Source of the DNA: Rickettsiales bacterium | GTDB lineage: Bacteria; Pseudomonadota; Alphaproteobacteria; Rickettsiales; UBA1997 | DNA: 8,623 nucleotides | Direction of reading: 5' to 3' | Assembly: GCA_031255235.1 (NCBI GenBank) | Contig: JAIRSX010000132.1 | Location: 1 to 8,623, forward strand | Shown here: one piece after another, positions 1 to 6,757 of the stretch | How positions within the stretch are numbered: position 1 is the first letter of the stretch | Layout of the letters: the number at the start of each line of letters is the position of its first letter | The notes under the pieces: generated by a model | Told to the model about the DNA's origin: nothing | Seen by the model: only the letters and a program-made list of their open reading frames with translations | The model's database searches: none | Position numbers and translations under genes: made by a program

Positions 1-390
1 GAGACATTCCCTGAATTTTTCAATTCTTTCTAATGCAACTCCCTGTCCATATCCCTGATATGCCATTGTAGAATCAAAATATCTGTCGCTCACAACTACA
101 AACCCATCTTTCAAATAAGGTTTTATCTTTTTTTCTGTGTGCTCCAGTCTTGCAGCATACATCAACGCCATCTCAGTAATCCCGTCAAACTTATCTGTGT
201 TTCCTGTCAACAACAACCCTCTAATTTTCTCCGCTGTAATACAACCGCCAGGTTCTCTTGTCCAAATAGCATCAACATGATTTTTACCTAAGTATTCAAC
301 TAACAATTTTGATTGTGTTGTCTTACCAACTCCTTCGCATCCCTCAAATGTTATAAACTTACCCCTTAACTTTTCCACCACATTTCGCAT
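1..390 (-). CDS. tmk: Thymidylate kinase, N-terminal part (cut by window edge)
   Basis: Thymidylate kinase phosphorylates dTMP to dTDP with ATP in the cytoplasm, a required step towards dTTP. I translated this region by hand: it is open from ATG (388-390) to the left edge and gives 130 residues of a protein usually about 205-210 long. Visible motifs are the P-loop GCEGVGKTT (residues 17-25), TREPGG (44-49), which belongs to the dTMP-binding region, and SDRYFDSTMAYQGYG (101-115), the DR(Y/F) substrate-binding signature. The P-loop lacks the Arg of the eukaryotic type, so it resembles the bacterial type II enzymes; their LID region would lie off the window. The gene follows the small membrane protein by 51 bp on the same strand and may be co-transcribed with it. 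No convincing Shine-Dalgarno sequence or separate promoter is visible in the very AT-rich gap. Identity is secure; the protein is incomplete only because the window ends. Confidence 0.95.
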   Translation of the reverse strand, partial: MRNVVEKLRGKFITFEGCEGVGKTTQSKLLVEYLGKNHVDAIWTREPGGCITAEKIRGLLLTGNTDKFDGITEMALMYAARLEHTEKKIKPYLKDGFVVVSDRYFDSTMAYQGYGQGVALERIEKFRECL

Positions 391-441
391 GATATTTTAT
401 ATTTATTTTTTTTCAATTTTTTATATTTCATAACATGCTTT

Positions 442-750
442 CTAATGTTTAGAGAATATATCAAAAATAAGCATCAAAATATACATAATGGTTGTAATAT
501 AACACATTATTTTGTCTTTCTTGTCAGTTTTATGAAAAAATTGCATGATAAAAGATACAAAAACAAAAATACCGGAAATATATAGAATGATATCTGCTAC
601 ATTGTGACTAAACAGTTCAAATTCAAATATTAAAGATGTTCCAAAAATGAAATTAAAAAGCATTAAAAAAGTAGGTAATATACAACAAAAGAAATGCGTA
701 ACAAGTGTTATTATTAAAGCACTTGTTGATATTTTTTTCATTTTACTCAT
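442..750 (-). CDS. Small membrane protein with MerT/MerC-like CCxLP motif
   Basis: This is a 102-residue, strongly hydrophobic protein with three likely membrane segments: about residues 9-37, 52-72 and 82-99, separated by a lysine/aspartate-rich loop (74-80). The first segment carries HFFCCILP (19-26), with adjacent cysteines C22 and C23 and proline P26. The mercury-transport protein MerT has a similar CCVLP motif in its first membrane helix, and MerC-like proteins have related Cys-containing motifs, so metal handling is a possible role. This is inferred from the motif alone; I do not recognise the family with certainty. ATG at 748-750 is chosen because it lies in a 4-nt overlap with the hydrolase stop and has GAGGG about 5 nt upstream (complement at 755-759); Met4 is a weaker alternative. 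The overlap implies translational coupling to the hydrolase. No mer regulator, MerP or reductase is in the window. Confidence 0.72.
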   Translation of the reverse strand: MSKMKKISTSALIITLVTHFFCCILPTFLMLFNFIFGTSLIFEFELFSHNVADIILYISGIFVFVSFIMQFFHKTDKKDKIMCYITTIMYILMLIFDIFSKH

Positions 751-1463
751 AATTCCCTCATGTACCTTGTAATATAGTTATGTACTATCTTTGAATTATT
801 TGTTACCAAGTCAAAATGATTGGCACCTGCTATAATTTCCAATTGAGAATTTTTGATTAACGATTTATATGTTTCTCCCATATAAACTGGTGTGGCGGTA
901 TCATGAGTACCATATATAAGCAAGGTCGGAATTTTAACTCGTTTTGCATCCTCTCTTAGATCTTCACCAACAAGTTTTTTGAATGTTTCTCTAGCAAAAC
1001 CACTTGTATTTACATATTCGGCAGAACCAATAAATTTGGTCAAAAATGGAAATATTTTTTTTAAAAATTTAAGCTTTTTTGTTAAGAAGAGTCTTATTTT
1101 AAAACATAAATTATATTGAGGAGGAATGCCAGCCCCACCTATTAAAACTATACCATCGACATTTGCTTTATTCGCAAGTTTTATTGCTACCCTACCTCCA
1201 TTGGAATGCCCCACTATTATTGTTTTTTTTGTTGGTAGTTCCTTCATAAAACATAAGACATCATTTGCATAATCATCACTCCCATAAGCTTTTTCGAGAG
1301 GAGGAGATTTCCCATTTCCAACCAAATCAATTACATAATTTTCCGTTTGCCTTTCAAAAAGATTTGCTAATTGCAACATATTTAGGTGAGTATTGCCCCA
1401 ACCATGTATAAATATTATTCTATATTCTGAAGTATCTTTTGAGCTTAACTTTAAAGTAAACAT
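747..1463 (-). CDS. Alpha/beta-hydrolase fold protein
   Basis: This is a 238-residue cytoplasmic-type alpha/beta hydrolase with no signal peptide. The family signatures are in order: the oxyanion-side HGWG (20-23), the nucleophile elbow GHSNGG with Ser87, an acid in YGTHDTATP (Asp188), and a histidine in GANHFDL (His216). The catalytic triad therefore looks intact. A lid with several basic and aromatic residues lies around 115-160. The segment around 147-190 (GSAEYVNTSG, then EDLR, IPTLLIYGTHDTATP) resembles a group of hydrolases I associate with Firmicutes, so transfer is possible but unproven. The substrate cannot be read from the sequence; esterase, lipase or C-C hydrolase activity are all possible. 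It starts at ATG 1461-1463 and is the first gene of a likely minus-strand operon with the small membrane protein. No clear Shine-Dalgarno sequence lies directly before the start. Confidence 0.88.
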   Translation of the reverse strand: MFTLKLSSKDTSEYRIIFIHGWGNTHLNMLQLANLFERQTENYVIDLVGNGKSPPLEKAYGSDDYANDVLCFMKELPTKKTIIVGHSNGGRVAIKLANKANVDGIVLIGGAGIPPQYNLCFKIRLFLTKKLKFLKKIFPFLTKFIGSAEYVNTSGFARETFKKLVGEDLREDAKRVKIPTLLIYGTHDTATPVYMGETYKSLIKNSQLEIIAGANHFDLVTNNSKIVHNYITRYMREL

Positions 1464-1469
1464 CTATAG

Positions 1470-1497
1470 GTATAACCCTCAAAAGGAGAAAATACAA
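1470..1497 (-). promoter_or_regulatory. Possible promoter of the hydrolase operon
   Basis: Read on the minus strand there is TTGTAT (complement 1492-1497), a 16-nt spacer, and TTATAC (complement 1470-1475). Transcription would start near the ATG at 1463, giving little or no leader, which fits the absence of a Shine-Dalgarno sequence. The boxes are imperfect and the DNA is AT-rich, so a chance match is quite possible. Confidence 0.3.
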
Positions 1498-1501
1498 AAT
1501 T

Positions 1502-1529
1502 TTGTTTATAAAAAAAACAGTTATATACT
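1502..1529 (+). promoter_or_regulatory. Possible rpsA promoter
   Basis: TTGTTT (1502-1507), a 16-nt spacer and TATACT (1524-1529) form a plausible sigma70-type promoter pointing to rpsA. Its -35 box lies only 4 nt from the -35 box of the opposing candidate promoter, so the two would fire back to back. The predicted start is near 1536, leaving a leader of about 85 nt. The -35 box matches consensus in only its first three bases. Confidence 0.4.
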
Positions 1530-1531
1530 GG

Positions 1532-1592
1532 AAAAGTCTTAATCTAATTATAAATAATAATGGGGTGTTTTTTATAAAATGTTAAGACTTTT
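1532..1592 (+). repeat. 11-bp inverted repeat in the rpsA leader
   Basis: AAAAGTCTTAA (1532-1542) is matched exactly by its reverse complement TTAAGACTTTT (1582-1592), with 39 nt between. A T-G wobble (1543/1581) adds a twelfth pair. In RNA this would close a long-range stem ending 27 nt before the chosen rpsA start. If transcription starts near 1536, the first few bases of the left arm would be missing, leaving about 7 pairs. Function is inferred, not shown. Confidence 0.5.
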
Positions 1593-1619
1593 ATTAACTT
1601 GACCCTTACATTAAATAAA

Positions 1620-3293
1620 ATGACTTATTTAAAAGAAAATTTTGAGGAACTATTAGACCAATTTAGTAGTGAAACGCAGTCCTTTGAAGAAGGAAGCATA
1701 CTAAAGGGTGTTATTATCAGCGTTGATGAAAAAATAGTTGGTGTTGATATTGGAACTAAAAGTGTTGGATATATTCCAATTAATGAGTTTAGGGACAAGG
1801 AAATAAAAGTTGGTGATGTGATCGATGTTTTGCTCAATAAAGTTGAGAATAAGAAGGGAGAACTACTTATTTCGTTTGAAAATGCCAAGAAGGTTCAATT
1901 GTGGAATCTTTTGAAGCAATATGTTATTGACAATACCAGTGTCGAAGGAAAAATTTTGGGAAAAGTGAAGGGTGGTTTTGCCATTGATATAGATGGAATA
2001 ATAGCCTTTTTGCCCAAGTCTCAAATAGATCCAATTGACATTTTGAATTTTGGTAGTCTTATAGGAACAAAGGAGAAGTTTGCCGTTCTAAAAGTTGACG
2101 ATGAAAGAAACAATGTTGTTGTTTCTAAAAGAGCCGTTATGGATAGTGAACGATTAAAGGAAAGAGATAAGATCTTCTCTACACTCAAGATAGGTGATAC
2201 TATGGAGGGTATTGTTAAGAATTTAACTGATTACGGTGCTTTCGTTGATTTTGGAAGTTTTGATGGTTTATTGCATCTTACTGATATTTCTTGGTCTAGA
2301 ATTAGACATCCAAGCGATGTTTTAAAGATGGGACAAAACATAAAAGTTCAAATCATTAAGTATGATCCTGAAACTAAAAAAGTTTCTCTTGGCTACAAAC
2401 AATTACAAACTAACCCTTGGGAAACTATAAAAGATAAATTACCAGTTGGAACAATTATTAAAGGAAAAATTAATGTAATTACACAATATGGTATTTTTGT
2501 AGATACAGAGTTTGGAATTGAAGGGTTAGTGCATGTCAGCGAGGTATCATGGTCTAAAAATACAAGCCAAATTATAAAATCATTGCAAGTTGGACAAGAA
2601 GTTGATGTTATGGTTTTAGAAATTGATACTGAACATCACAGAATTTCATTGGGCATGAGACAAACTACACCAAATCCTTGGAAAACATTTGCAGATGCTC
2701 ATTCTGTTGGTGATGAGGTTGAGGGTATTGTTAGAAACTTTACAGATTTTGGTATATTCATCGAATTGTCTGATAATTTAGATGCATTGTTACATGCTTC
2801 TGATTTGGAAAAAGAAACTGATATGAATAACTACTCAAAAGGTGATAAAATCAAGGTAGTTCTATTAGCAACATCAGTTGAATTGGGTAAAATTTCTGTT
2901 GGTGTTAAACAACTTCAAAATAATTTGAAAGAAACCATTAAAAAATACGAAAGAGATGCAAGTGTTTCTGTGATAGTGAAAAATGTCAAGAAAGAATATT
3001 TGGATGTTGAAGTAGAAGATAGCGGTCTTAAAGCAATTATAAAAAGAGTTGATTTAGCAAAAGATAGAAAAGATCAAAGAACCGAAAGATTTAAAGTTGG
3101 TGATATCATTAGTGGTAAAATTATATTATTTGATCCTAAAGATGGAAAATTCTTTGTCAGCATAAAACCTTTATCGGCGATAAATGAGGACAATGAAGAA
3201 GAAAATGACTTTAATATTTCTAACTATGACGATACTGCAAAAAAGAACACATTGGGAAGTGTGTTTAGCGGTTTGTTTGAAAAATTAACATAA
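1620..3293 (+). CDS. rpsA: 30S ribosomal protein S1
   Basis: S1 is the large, loosely attached 30S protein that binds mRNA and helps unfold and load it for initiation. From ATG 1620 the product is 557 residues, the length of E. coli S1. I see six S1/OB domains at about 24-86, 105-171, 192-260, 277-347, 364-431 and 446-517. Domains 3 and 4 have the clearest RNA-binding signatures (NLTDYGAFVDFGSFDGLLHLTD from about 201, and QYGIFVDTEFGIEGLVHVSE from about 289). Domains 1, 2 and 6 are more divergent, as is usual. The segment LPKSQID near 131 and the spacing after it look alphaproteobacterial. The frame can be opened earlier with TTG at 1599, but ATG 1620 gives the standard N-terminus MTYLKENFEELL. 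No Shine-Dalgarno sequence precedes it, which fits the known weak ribosome-binding site of E. coli rpsA. The gene stands alone, without the cmk neighbour often seen upstream. Confidence 0.97.
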   Translation: MTYLKENFEELLDQFSSETQSFEEGSILKGVIISVDEKIVGVDIGTKSVGYIPINEFRDKEIKVGDVIDVLLNKVENKKGELLISFENAKKVQLWNLLKQYVIDNTSVEGKILGKVKGGFAIDIDGIIAFLPKSQIDPIDILNFGSLIGTKEKFAVLKVDDERNNVVVSKRAVMDSERLKERDKIFSTLKIGDTMEGIVKNLTDYGAFVDFGSFDGLLHLTDISWSRIRHPSDVLKMGQNIKVQIIKYDPETKKVSLGYKQLQTNPWETIKDKLPVGTIIKGKINVITQYGIFVDTEFGIEGLVHVSEVSWSKNTSQIIKSLQVGQEVDVMVLEIDTEHHRISLGMRQTTPNPWKTFADAHSVGDEVEGIVRNFTDFGIFIELSDNLDALLHASDLEKETDMNNYSKGDKIKVVLLATSVELGKISVGVKQLQNNLKETIKKYERDASVSVIVKNVKKEYLDVEVEDSGLKAIIKRVDLAKDRKDQRTERFKVGDIISGKIILFDPKDGKFFVSIKPLSAINEDNEEENDFNISNYDDTAKKNTLGSVFSGLFEKLT

Positions 3294-3310
3294 AAAACAC
3301 ATTCAAAAAG

Positions 3311-3346
3311 AAAAGGAGTAAAGATCAAATCTTTACTCCTTTTTTA
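3311..3346. terminator. Bidirectional rho-independent terminator between rpsA and cysS
   Basis: AGGAGTAAAGAT (3314-3325) pairs perfectly with ATCTTTACTCCT (3329-3340) around a 3-nt CAA loop. Three further A-T pairs flank it (3311-3313 with 3341-3343), followed on the plus strand by a T-rich tract. On the minus strand the left flank also reads as a T-rich run. It lies 17 bp after the rpsA stop and 25 bp beyond the cysS stop, so it probably ends both convergent transcripts. Confidence 0.93.
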
Positions 3347-3371
3347 TTTTTTCTTTCTTTTTCTCAATTAA

Positions 3372-4706
3372 CTAGACAATTTCCCAATCAGTTCCACCAT
3401 CTCTATCTTTTAAAAGAACTCCGTTATTTTCCAAATAGACTCTGATTTCGTCTGCTTTTGCATAGTCTTTATTTTTTTTTGCCTCCAATCGGATTTTTAT
3501 TTTTTGTTTTATTTCTTCCTCACTTATGTTTTTTAATTGTTTTGTTTCATAGTACGAGGTATCGTATAGCCCCAAAAACTCCAATGCTTTTTTAAGCTTT
3601 GAAGGTTCCTTTTTGAAATTGTGTAACTCTGCCAACACTTTAGGTGTGTTCAAATCGTCACACAAAAATTCTAAAATCTTTTTGTCCAACTCTTCGTCTG
3701 CAACAACATCCTTTATTATTTTATGAAAATCAAATAGGTTTTTAGATGCTTCGTTAAGTAAATCAAAAGTAAAATTGAATGGTGTTCTGTAGTGATTTTT
3801 CAAAAAGGCGTATTTTAAAGCTACGCCCTTAAAACCTTTATCCTGTATATCTTTCAAAGTGTAAAAATTGTTTAGAGATTTTGACATTTTTTCACCATTT
3901 ACAAGTAAAAAACCTATATGCATCCAATATTTGGCAAACATGCTATTTTGAAAAGCACAACAAGATTGAGCAATCTCATTTTCATGATGTGGAAATTTTA
4001 AATCGTTGCCCCCCAAATGTATATCAAAATTCTCTCCAAGATGTTTATAAGACATAGCAGAACATTCAATATGCCAACCGGGACGACCTACACCAAAGGG
4101 ACTCTTAAATTTAGCACTTTCATCATCTGTATCTGCCGAAGGCTTCCATAAAACAAAATCAGTTGGATTTTTTTTATAAGGAGCAACTTCAATCCTCGCT
4201 CCAATAGCCATATCATCTAAATTTCTACCACTTAATTTTCCATAATCTTTAAAAGATAAAGTATCAAATAGCACATGTCCCTCAACCTCATAAGCATTGC
4301 CATTTCCAATTAGTCTTTGAATTAAACTTATAATTTCTGGTATATGCTCTGTAACTTTTGGTTCAACATCCGGATCCAAAAGATGCAGATAAGAAAAATC
4401 CTTATGCATCAAATCGGTTGTTTCGGTAGTGAGCTGTTGTATTGTTATTTTTCTTTCAACCGCTCTCTTGTTGATCTTATCGTCAACGTCAGTAATGTTT
4501 CTAACGTACTTTACATTTTTGTATAATTCTTTCAAAACTCTGTATAAAATATCGGCACTAATATATGTTTTTGCATTACCAATATGCGCCCTATCATAGA
4601 CTGTTATACCACAGCAATAAAACCTCACATCATTTGGGTCAATTGGCTCAAAAATTTCCAGTTGCTTTGAAAAAGAATTATAAATTTTTAAATCCATACT
4701 TGTCAT
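3372..4706 (-). CDS. cysS: Cysteinyl-tRNA synthetase
   Basis: CysRS attaches cysteine to tRNA-Cys; it is a monomeric class I synthetase that uses a bound zinc to select cysteine. The 444-residue product is near the usual length (E. coli 461). The HIGH motif appears as AHIGN (40-44) and the KMSKS loop as GEKMSKS (271-277). The zinc ligands match the family: C32 in CCGITVYD, C215 in WHIECSAM, and H240 and E244 in FPHHENE. The C-terminal tRNA-binding part keeps the typical AKADEIR (416-422) and the terminal GTDWEIV. ATG 4704-4706 is chosen because it overlaps the ssb stop by one base (TAATG), a coupling arrangement; Met4 is a possible alternative. Transcription probably comes from the ssb promoter and ends at the shared terminator. 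Nothing suggests degradation. Confidence 0.97.
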   Translation of the reverse strand: MTSMDLKIYNSFSKQLEIFEPIDPNDVRFYCCGITVYDRAHIGNAKTYISADILYRVLKELYKNVKYVRNITDVDDKINKRAVERKITIQQLTTETTDLMHKDFSYLHLLDPDVEPKVTEHIPEIISLIQRLIGNGNAYEVEGHVLFDTLSFKDYGKLSGRNLDDMAIGARIEVAPYKKNPTDFVLWKPSADTDDESAKFKSPFGVGRPGWHIECSAMSYKHLGENFDIHLGGNDLKFPHHENEIAQSCCAFQNSMFAKYWMHIGFLLVNGEKMSKSLNNFYTLKDIQDKGFKGVALKYAFLKNHYRTPFNFTFDLLNEASKNLFDFHKIIKDVVADEELDKKILEFLCDDLNTPKVLAELHNFKKEPSKLKKALEFLGLYDTSYYETKQLKNISEEEIKQKIKIRLEAKKNKDYAKADEIRVYLENNGVLLKDRDGGTDWEIV

Positions 4707-5167
4707 TAAAATGGTATATCATCGATCTTATCTTCTATAAAATCACTTGCAGAAACTCTCTCTTCTGGAAAAGGAACTTCACTGTTAGCAGCGGAATAAG
4801 AACCACCAGCAGAACTAGAATTTGCTGAACCTAACAGCTGTATCACAGAATTAAACCCCTGTAAAATAATTTCTGTAGTGTAAACATCTTTTCCATCTTT
4901 ATCTTGCCATTTTCTGGTTTGCAAAGAACCCTCCAAATAAATTTGAGTTCCCTTTTTAACATAATTTTTAACAACATTTATTAAACCAGAAGAAAAAACG
5001 ACAATCCTGTGCCATTCGGTTTTCTCTTTCTTTTCACCTGTCTGTTTATCTTTCCAGGTATCACTTGTGGCAAGTGTAAAACTGGCAACCTCGTTACCAT
5101 TATTCATAGAGCGAATTTCTGGATCTTTTCCCAATCTACCTATTAAACAAACTTTATTCAAAGACAT
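4706..5167 (-). CDS. ssb: Single-stranded DNA-binding protein
   Basis: SSB coats single-stranded DNA during replication, recombination and repair, normally as a tetramer. The 153-residue product has the OB-fold at about 1-112: it opens [19 protein letters not shown], followed by [21 protein letters not shown] (residues around 49-58), and [13 protein letters not shown] with an IILQGF end. A Ser/Ala/Gly-rich flexible linker (about 114-128) leads to an acidic tail ending in DDIPF, the tip that recruits partner proteins. The segment [13 protein letters not shown] has the insertion style I associate with alphaproteobacterial SSBs. No good Shine-Dalgarno sequence precedes the ATG at 5165-5167. The stop overlaps the start of cysS by one base. 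uvrA and gyrA, frequent ssb neighbours in proteobacteria, are absent here. Confidence 0.97.
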   Translation of the reverse strand: MSLNKVCLIGRLGKDPEIRSMNNGNEVASFTLATSDTWKDKQTGEKKEKTEWHRIVVFSSGLINVVKNYVKKGTQIYLEGSLQTRKWQDKDGKDVYTTEIILQGFNSVIQLLGSANSSSAGGSYSAANSEVPFPEERVSASDFIEDKIDDIPF

Positions 5168-5195
5168 ACTTATATTTTATAATAACTTATTATGT

Positions 5196-5223
5196 AATAT
5201 ATTTAACTTGTTTTTAAAAACAA
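5196..5223 (-). promoter_or_regulatory. Possible ssb-cysS promoter
   Basis: On the minus strand TTGTTT (complement 5218-5223), a 16-nt spacer and TATATT (complement 5196-5201) lie 29 nt before the ssb start. The -35 box overlaps a perfect 16-bp palindrome, TTGTTTTTAAAAACAA (5208-5223). The palindrome could equally be a weak hairpin at the end of the upstream transporter gene. Support is modest because the region is almost all A and T. Confidence 0.38.
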
Positions 5224-5245
5224 AAATTAAATTGATTCTTATTAT

Positions 5246-5833
5246 TTAGTCTTTTGCAGTTTTGAAAATCTCAACAATTCCCTTAGAACCTATATATAAA
5301 ATCATTATACCAATAATTAAATCAGGTACATAACTATTAAAATAATTAACGAAAACACTTGCAATGATCACCCCAATATTCACCTTAATATCATTAGTAG
5401 AACAAATAATTACACTTTTTATATGTGCCTCGCCATTATTCGCTTTTAATAAAGCTTTTAAAGAAATATAGTTACCAAGCAAAGCAATAAAAGATACAAC
5501 TGCCATCAAAACAAAATTTGGTAAGGGTGGAGTATATATGAATCTCCGTATTACTTCACAAAAAGCAAAAATTGCCAAAATGCTATGTATTATACCATTA
5601 AACATAGCAACTTTCTTTTTATAAGCAGTACTTTTCTTAATGGCAAGTATTCCGGCAGTATAAACACAAACATCAGCAAACATGTCAAGTCCATCGGCAA
5701 TCAATCCAACAGAATTGAACAAAACACCAGTTATACATTCCAGAAAAAAACAAAACAAATTCACAAGCAATGCAATTTTCAACGATCGATACTGTATTTT
5801 TTCAAAATCTAGATCCTTACAACGGTCACACAT
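5246..5833 (-). CDS. CDF-type cation transporter, short variant without C-terminal domain
   Basis: The 195-residue product has about six membrane segments and matches the membrane half of cation diffusion facilitators, which export Zn or related divalent metals using protons. The second helix carries LIADGLDMFAD (44-54), giving D47, D50 and D54 where CDF proteins place their HxxxD or DxxxD metal site. The fifth helix carries CSTND (144-148) before IKVNIGVIIA, where canonical members have HxxxD, so Cys replaces the usual histidine. I recall a group of short bacterial 'cation transporter' proteins with CSRND at this place, and this looks like one of them. The cytoplasmic C-terminal domain is absent. 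The N-terminus has MCDRCKD (C2, C5), a possible metal-binding CxxC. The start at 5831-5833 lacks a Shine-Dalgarno sequence. The gene lies 78 bp upstream of ssb, which appears to have its own promoter. The metal is unknown. Confidence 0.85.
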   Translation of the reverse strand: MCDRCKDLDFEKIQYRSLKIALLVNLFCFFLECITGVLFNSVGLIADGLDMFADVCVYTAGILAIKKSTAYKKKVAMFNGIIHSILAIFAFCEVIRRFIYTPPLPNFVLMAVVSFIALLGNYISLKALLKANNGEAHIKSVIICSTNDIKVNIGVIIASVFVNYFNSYVPDLIIGIMILYIGSKGIVEIFKTAKD

Positions 5834-5928
5834 ACCATTAGTTTAGTTATATTCCGCAGATATATGATACTGATTATTAAATACAATTTATTTTCATAAA
5901 AAGTGGTTGTTTGGCGATTGATTGATAC

Positions 5929-5949
5929 TTTTATCAAATGGTGATAAAA
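5929..5949. repeat. 8-bp inverted repeat upstream of the BI-1 promoter
   Basis: TTTTATCA (5929-5936) and TGATAAAA (5942-5949) are exact reverse complements separated by AATGG. The element lies 37 bp upstream of the -35 box of the BI-1 promoter and about 95 bp upstream of the divergent transporter gene. It is not followed by a T-run, so an operator site is more likely than a terminator. The protein that would bind it is unknown. Confidence 0.45.
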
Positions 5950-5986
5950 CCTATACAAAACTTACAACGATGAGAGAAAAATTATT

Positions 5987-6015
5987 TTGACATTTATATT
6001 ACAGTTATGTATCAT
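5987..6015 (+). promoter_or_regulatory. Strong promoter of the BI-1 operon
   Basis: A consensus -35 TTGACA (5987-5992) is spaced exactly 17 nt from TATCAT (6010-6015), which matches the -10 consensus at five of six positions. The predicted start is near 6022. This is the best canonical sigma70-type promoter in the window. Confidence 0.78.
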
Positions 6016-6031
6016 TCTGGTTACAAATAAT

Positions 6032-6037
6032 AGGGAG
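6032..6037 (+). promoter_or_regulatory. Ribosome-binding site of the BI-1 gene
   Basis: AGGGAG lies 4 nt before ATG 6042. It is one of the few recognisable Shine-Dalgarno sequences in this window and supports that start. Confidence 0.75.
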
Positions 6038-6041
6038 TTTT

Positions 6042-6755
6042 ATGAAAATTGTATCATCTTATTCATCTTATGGTTCTTCAAGTAAAACATATGATGAAGG
6101 TCTAAGAACTTATATGACAAGTGTTTTCAAATACATGTCAATTTCTTTAATTTTGACTGGTCTCGTTGCCTATATGGTTGCGAATGTACCATTTCTATAT
6201 AGATTGATTTTTGGGACCCCTCTGTATATAGTTGTTGCCCTTTCTCCATTACTTTTTGTACTTTATTTTGGTGCAAAAATTTGGTCTATTTCACCTGAGA
6301 GAGCAAGAAATTATCTATGGGCTTATGCTGCTTTGATCGGCATTTCTTTGTCTTCAATTTTCCTTGCTTATACTGGCATCAGCATTACAAGAACCTTTTT
6401 TGTTGCATCAGCGACTTTTGGTGCTATGGCACTTTACGGTAACACAACTAAAAAAGACTTAACTGGTATCGGTTCATTTATGGTAATGGGGCTATATGGT
6501 CTTATTATTGCCTCACTTGTCAATATTTTTTTAAAAAGTCCTGGTGTTGAGTTTGCCACATCAATTCTTGGTGTTTTGATTTTTACTGGTTTAACTGCTT
6601 GGGATATGCAAAAGATTAAGAATAGTTACAGCCATGTTGGTGTGAATAGCGATGTAAAGGAAAAAGTTGCTATAATTGGTGCACTTCAACTTTATATGGA
6701 CTTTATTAATATATTTTTGTACTTGTTAAGGTTTTTGGGCGATAGAAGAGACTAA
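6042..6755 (+). CDS. Bax inhibitor-1/YccA family membrane protein
   Basis: The 237-residue protein has about seven membrane segments: roughly 31-49, 60-78, 92-111, 116-133, 143-164, 170-187 and 207-233. It matches the BI-1 (TMBIM) family, whose bacterial members (YccA, YbhL, Bacillus YetJ) are inner-membrane proteins; YetJ is a pH-sensitive calcium leak channel. The two acidic residues that form the gating pair in YetJ have counterparts here: Asp188 in GLTAWDMQKIK and Asp220 in LQLYMDFINIFLYLLR. The Ser/Tyr-rich N-terminal tail (5-17) and the loop VGVNSDVKEK before the last helix are typical of alphaproteobacterial members. A strong promoter and a Shine-Dalgarno sequence support the start. 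It is followed after 2 nt by the NadE-like gene, so the two are probably co-transcribed. Family assignment is secure; the exact role (calcium leak, FtsH modulation or other) is not. Confidence 0.93.
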   Translation: MKIVSSYSSYGSSSKTYDEGLRTYMTSVFKYMSISLILTGLVAYMVANVPFLYRLIFGTPLYIVVALSPLLFVLYFGAKIWSISPERARNYLWAYAALIGISLSSIFLAYTGISITRTFFVASATFGAMALYGNTTKKDLTGIGSFMVMGLYGLIIASLVNIFLKSPGVEFATSILGVLIFTGLTAWDMQKIKNSYSHVGVNSDVKEKVAIIGALQLYMDFINIFLYLLRFLGDRRD

Positions 6756-6757
6756 AA

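Noticed and set aside
1560..1577. Five-codon upstream reading frame (ATG GGG TGT TTT TTA TAA) in the rpsA leader
   Set aside because: Too short to judge and has no ribosome-binding site; likely chance in AT-rich DNA.
1599..1619. TTG at 1599 as the start of rpsA
   Set aside because: It adds seven residues not typical of S1, while ATG 1620 gives the standard N-terminus and the usual length of 557 residues.
1625..1888. Minus-strand reading frame inside rpsA
   Set aside because: It is antisense to well-conserved S1 coding sequence and its Ser/Leu-rich translation matches no family.
4344..5249. Plus-strand short reading frames opposite cysS and ssb (4344-4526, 4565-4828, 5067-5249)
   Set aside because: They lie antisense to secure genes, have no ribosome-binding sites or domain signatures, and reflect low GC and codon bias.
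5585..5812. Plus-strand reading frame opposite the cation transporter
   Set aside because: Antisense shadow of a recognisable CDF protein with no family features.
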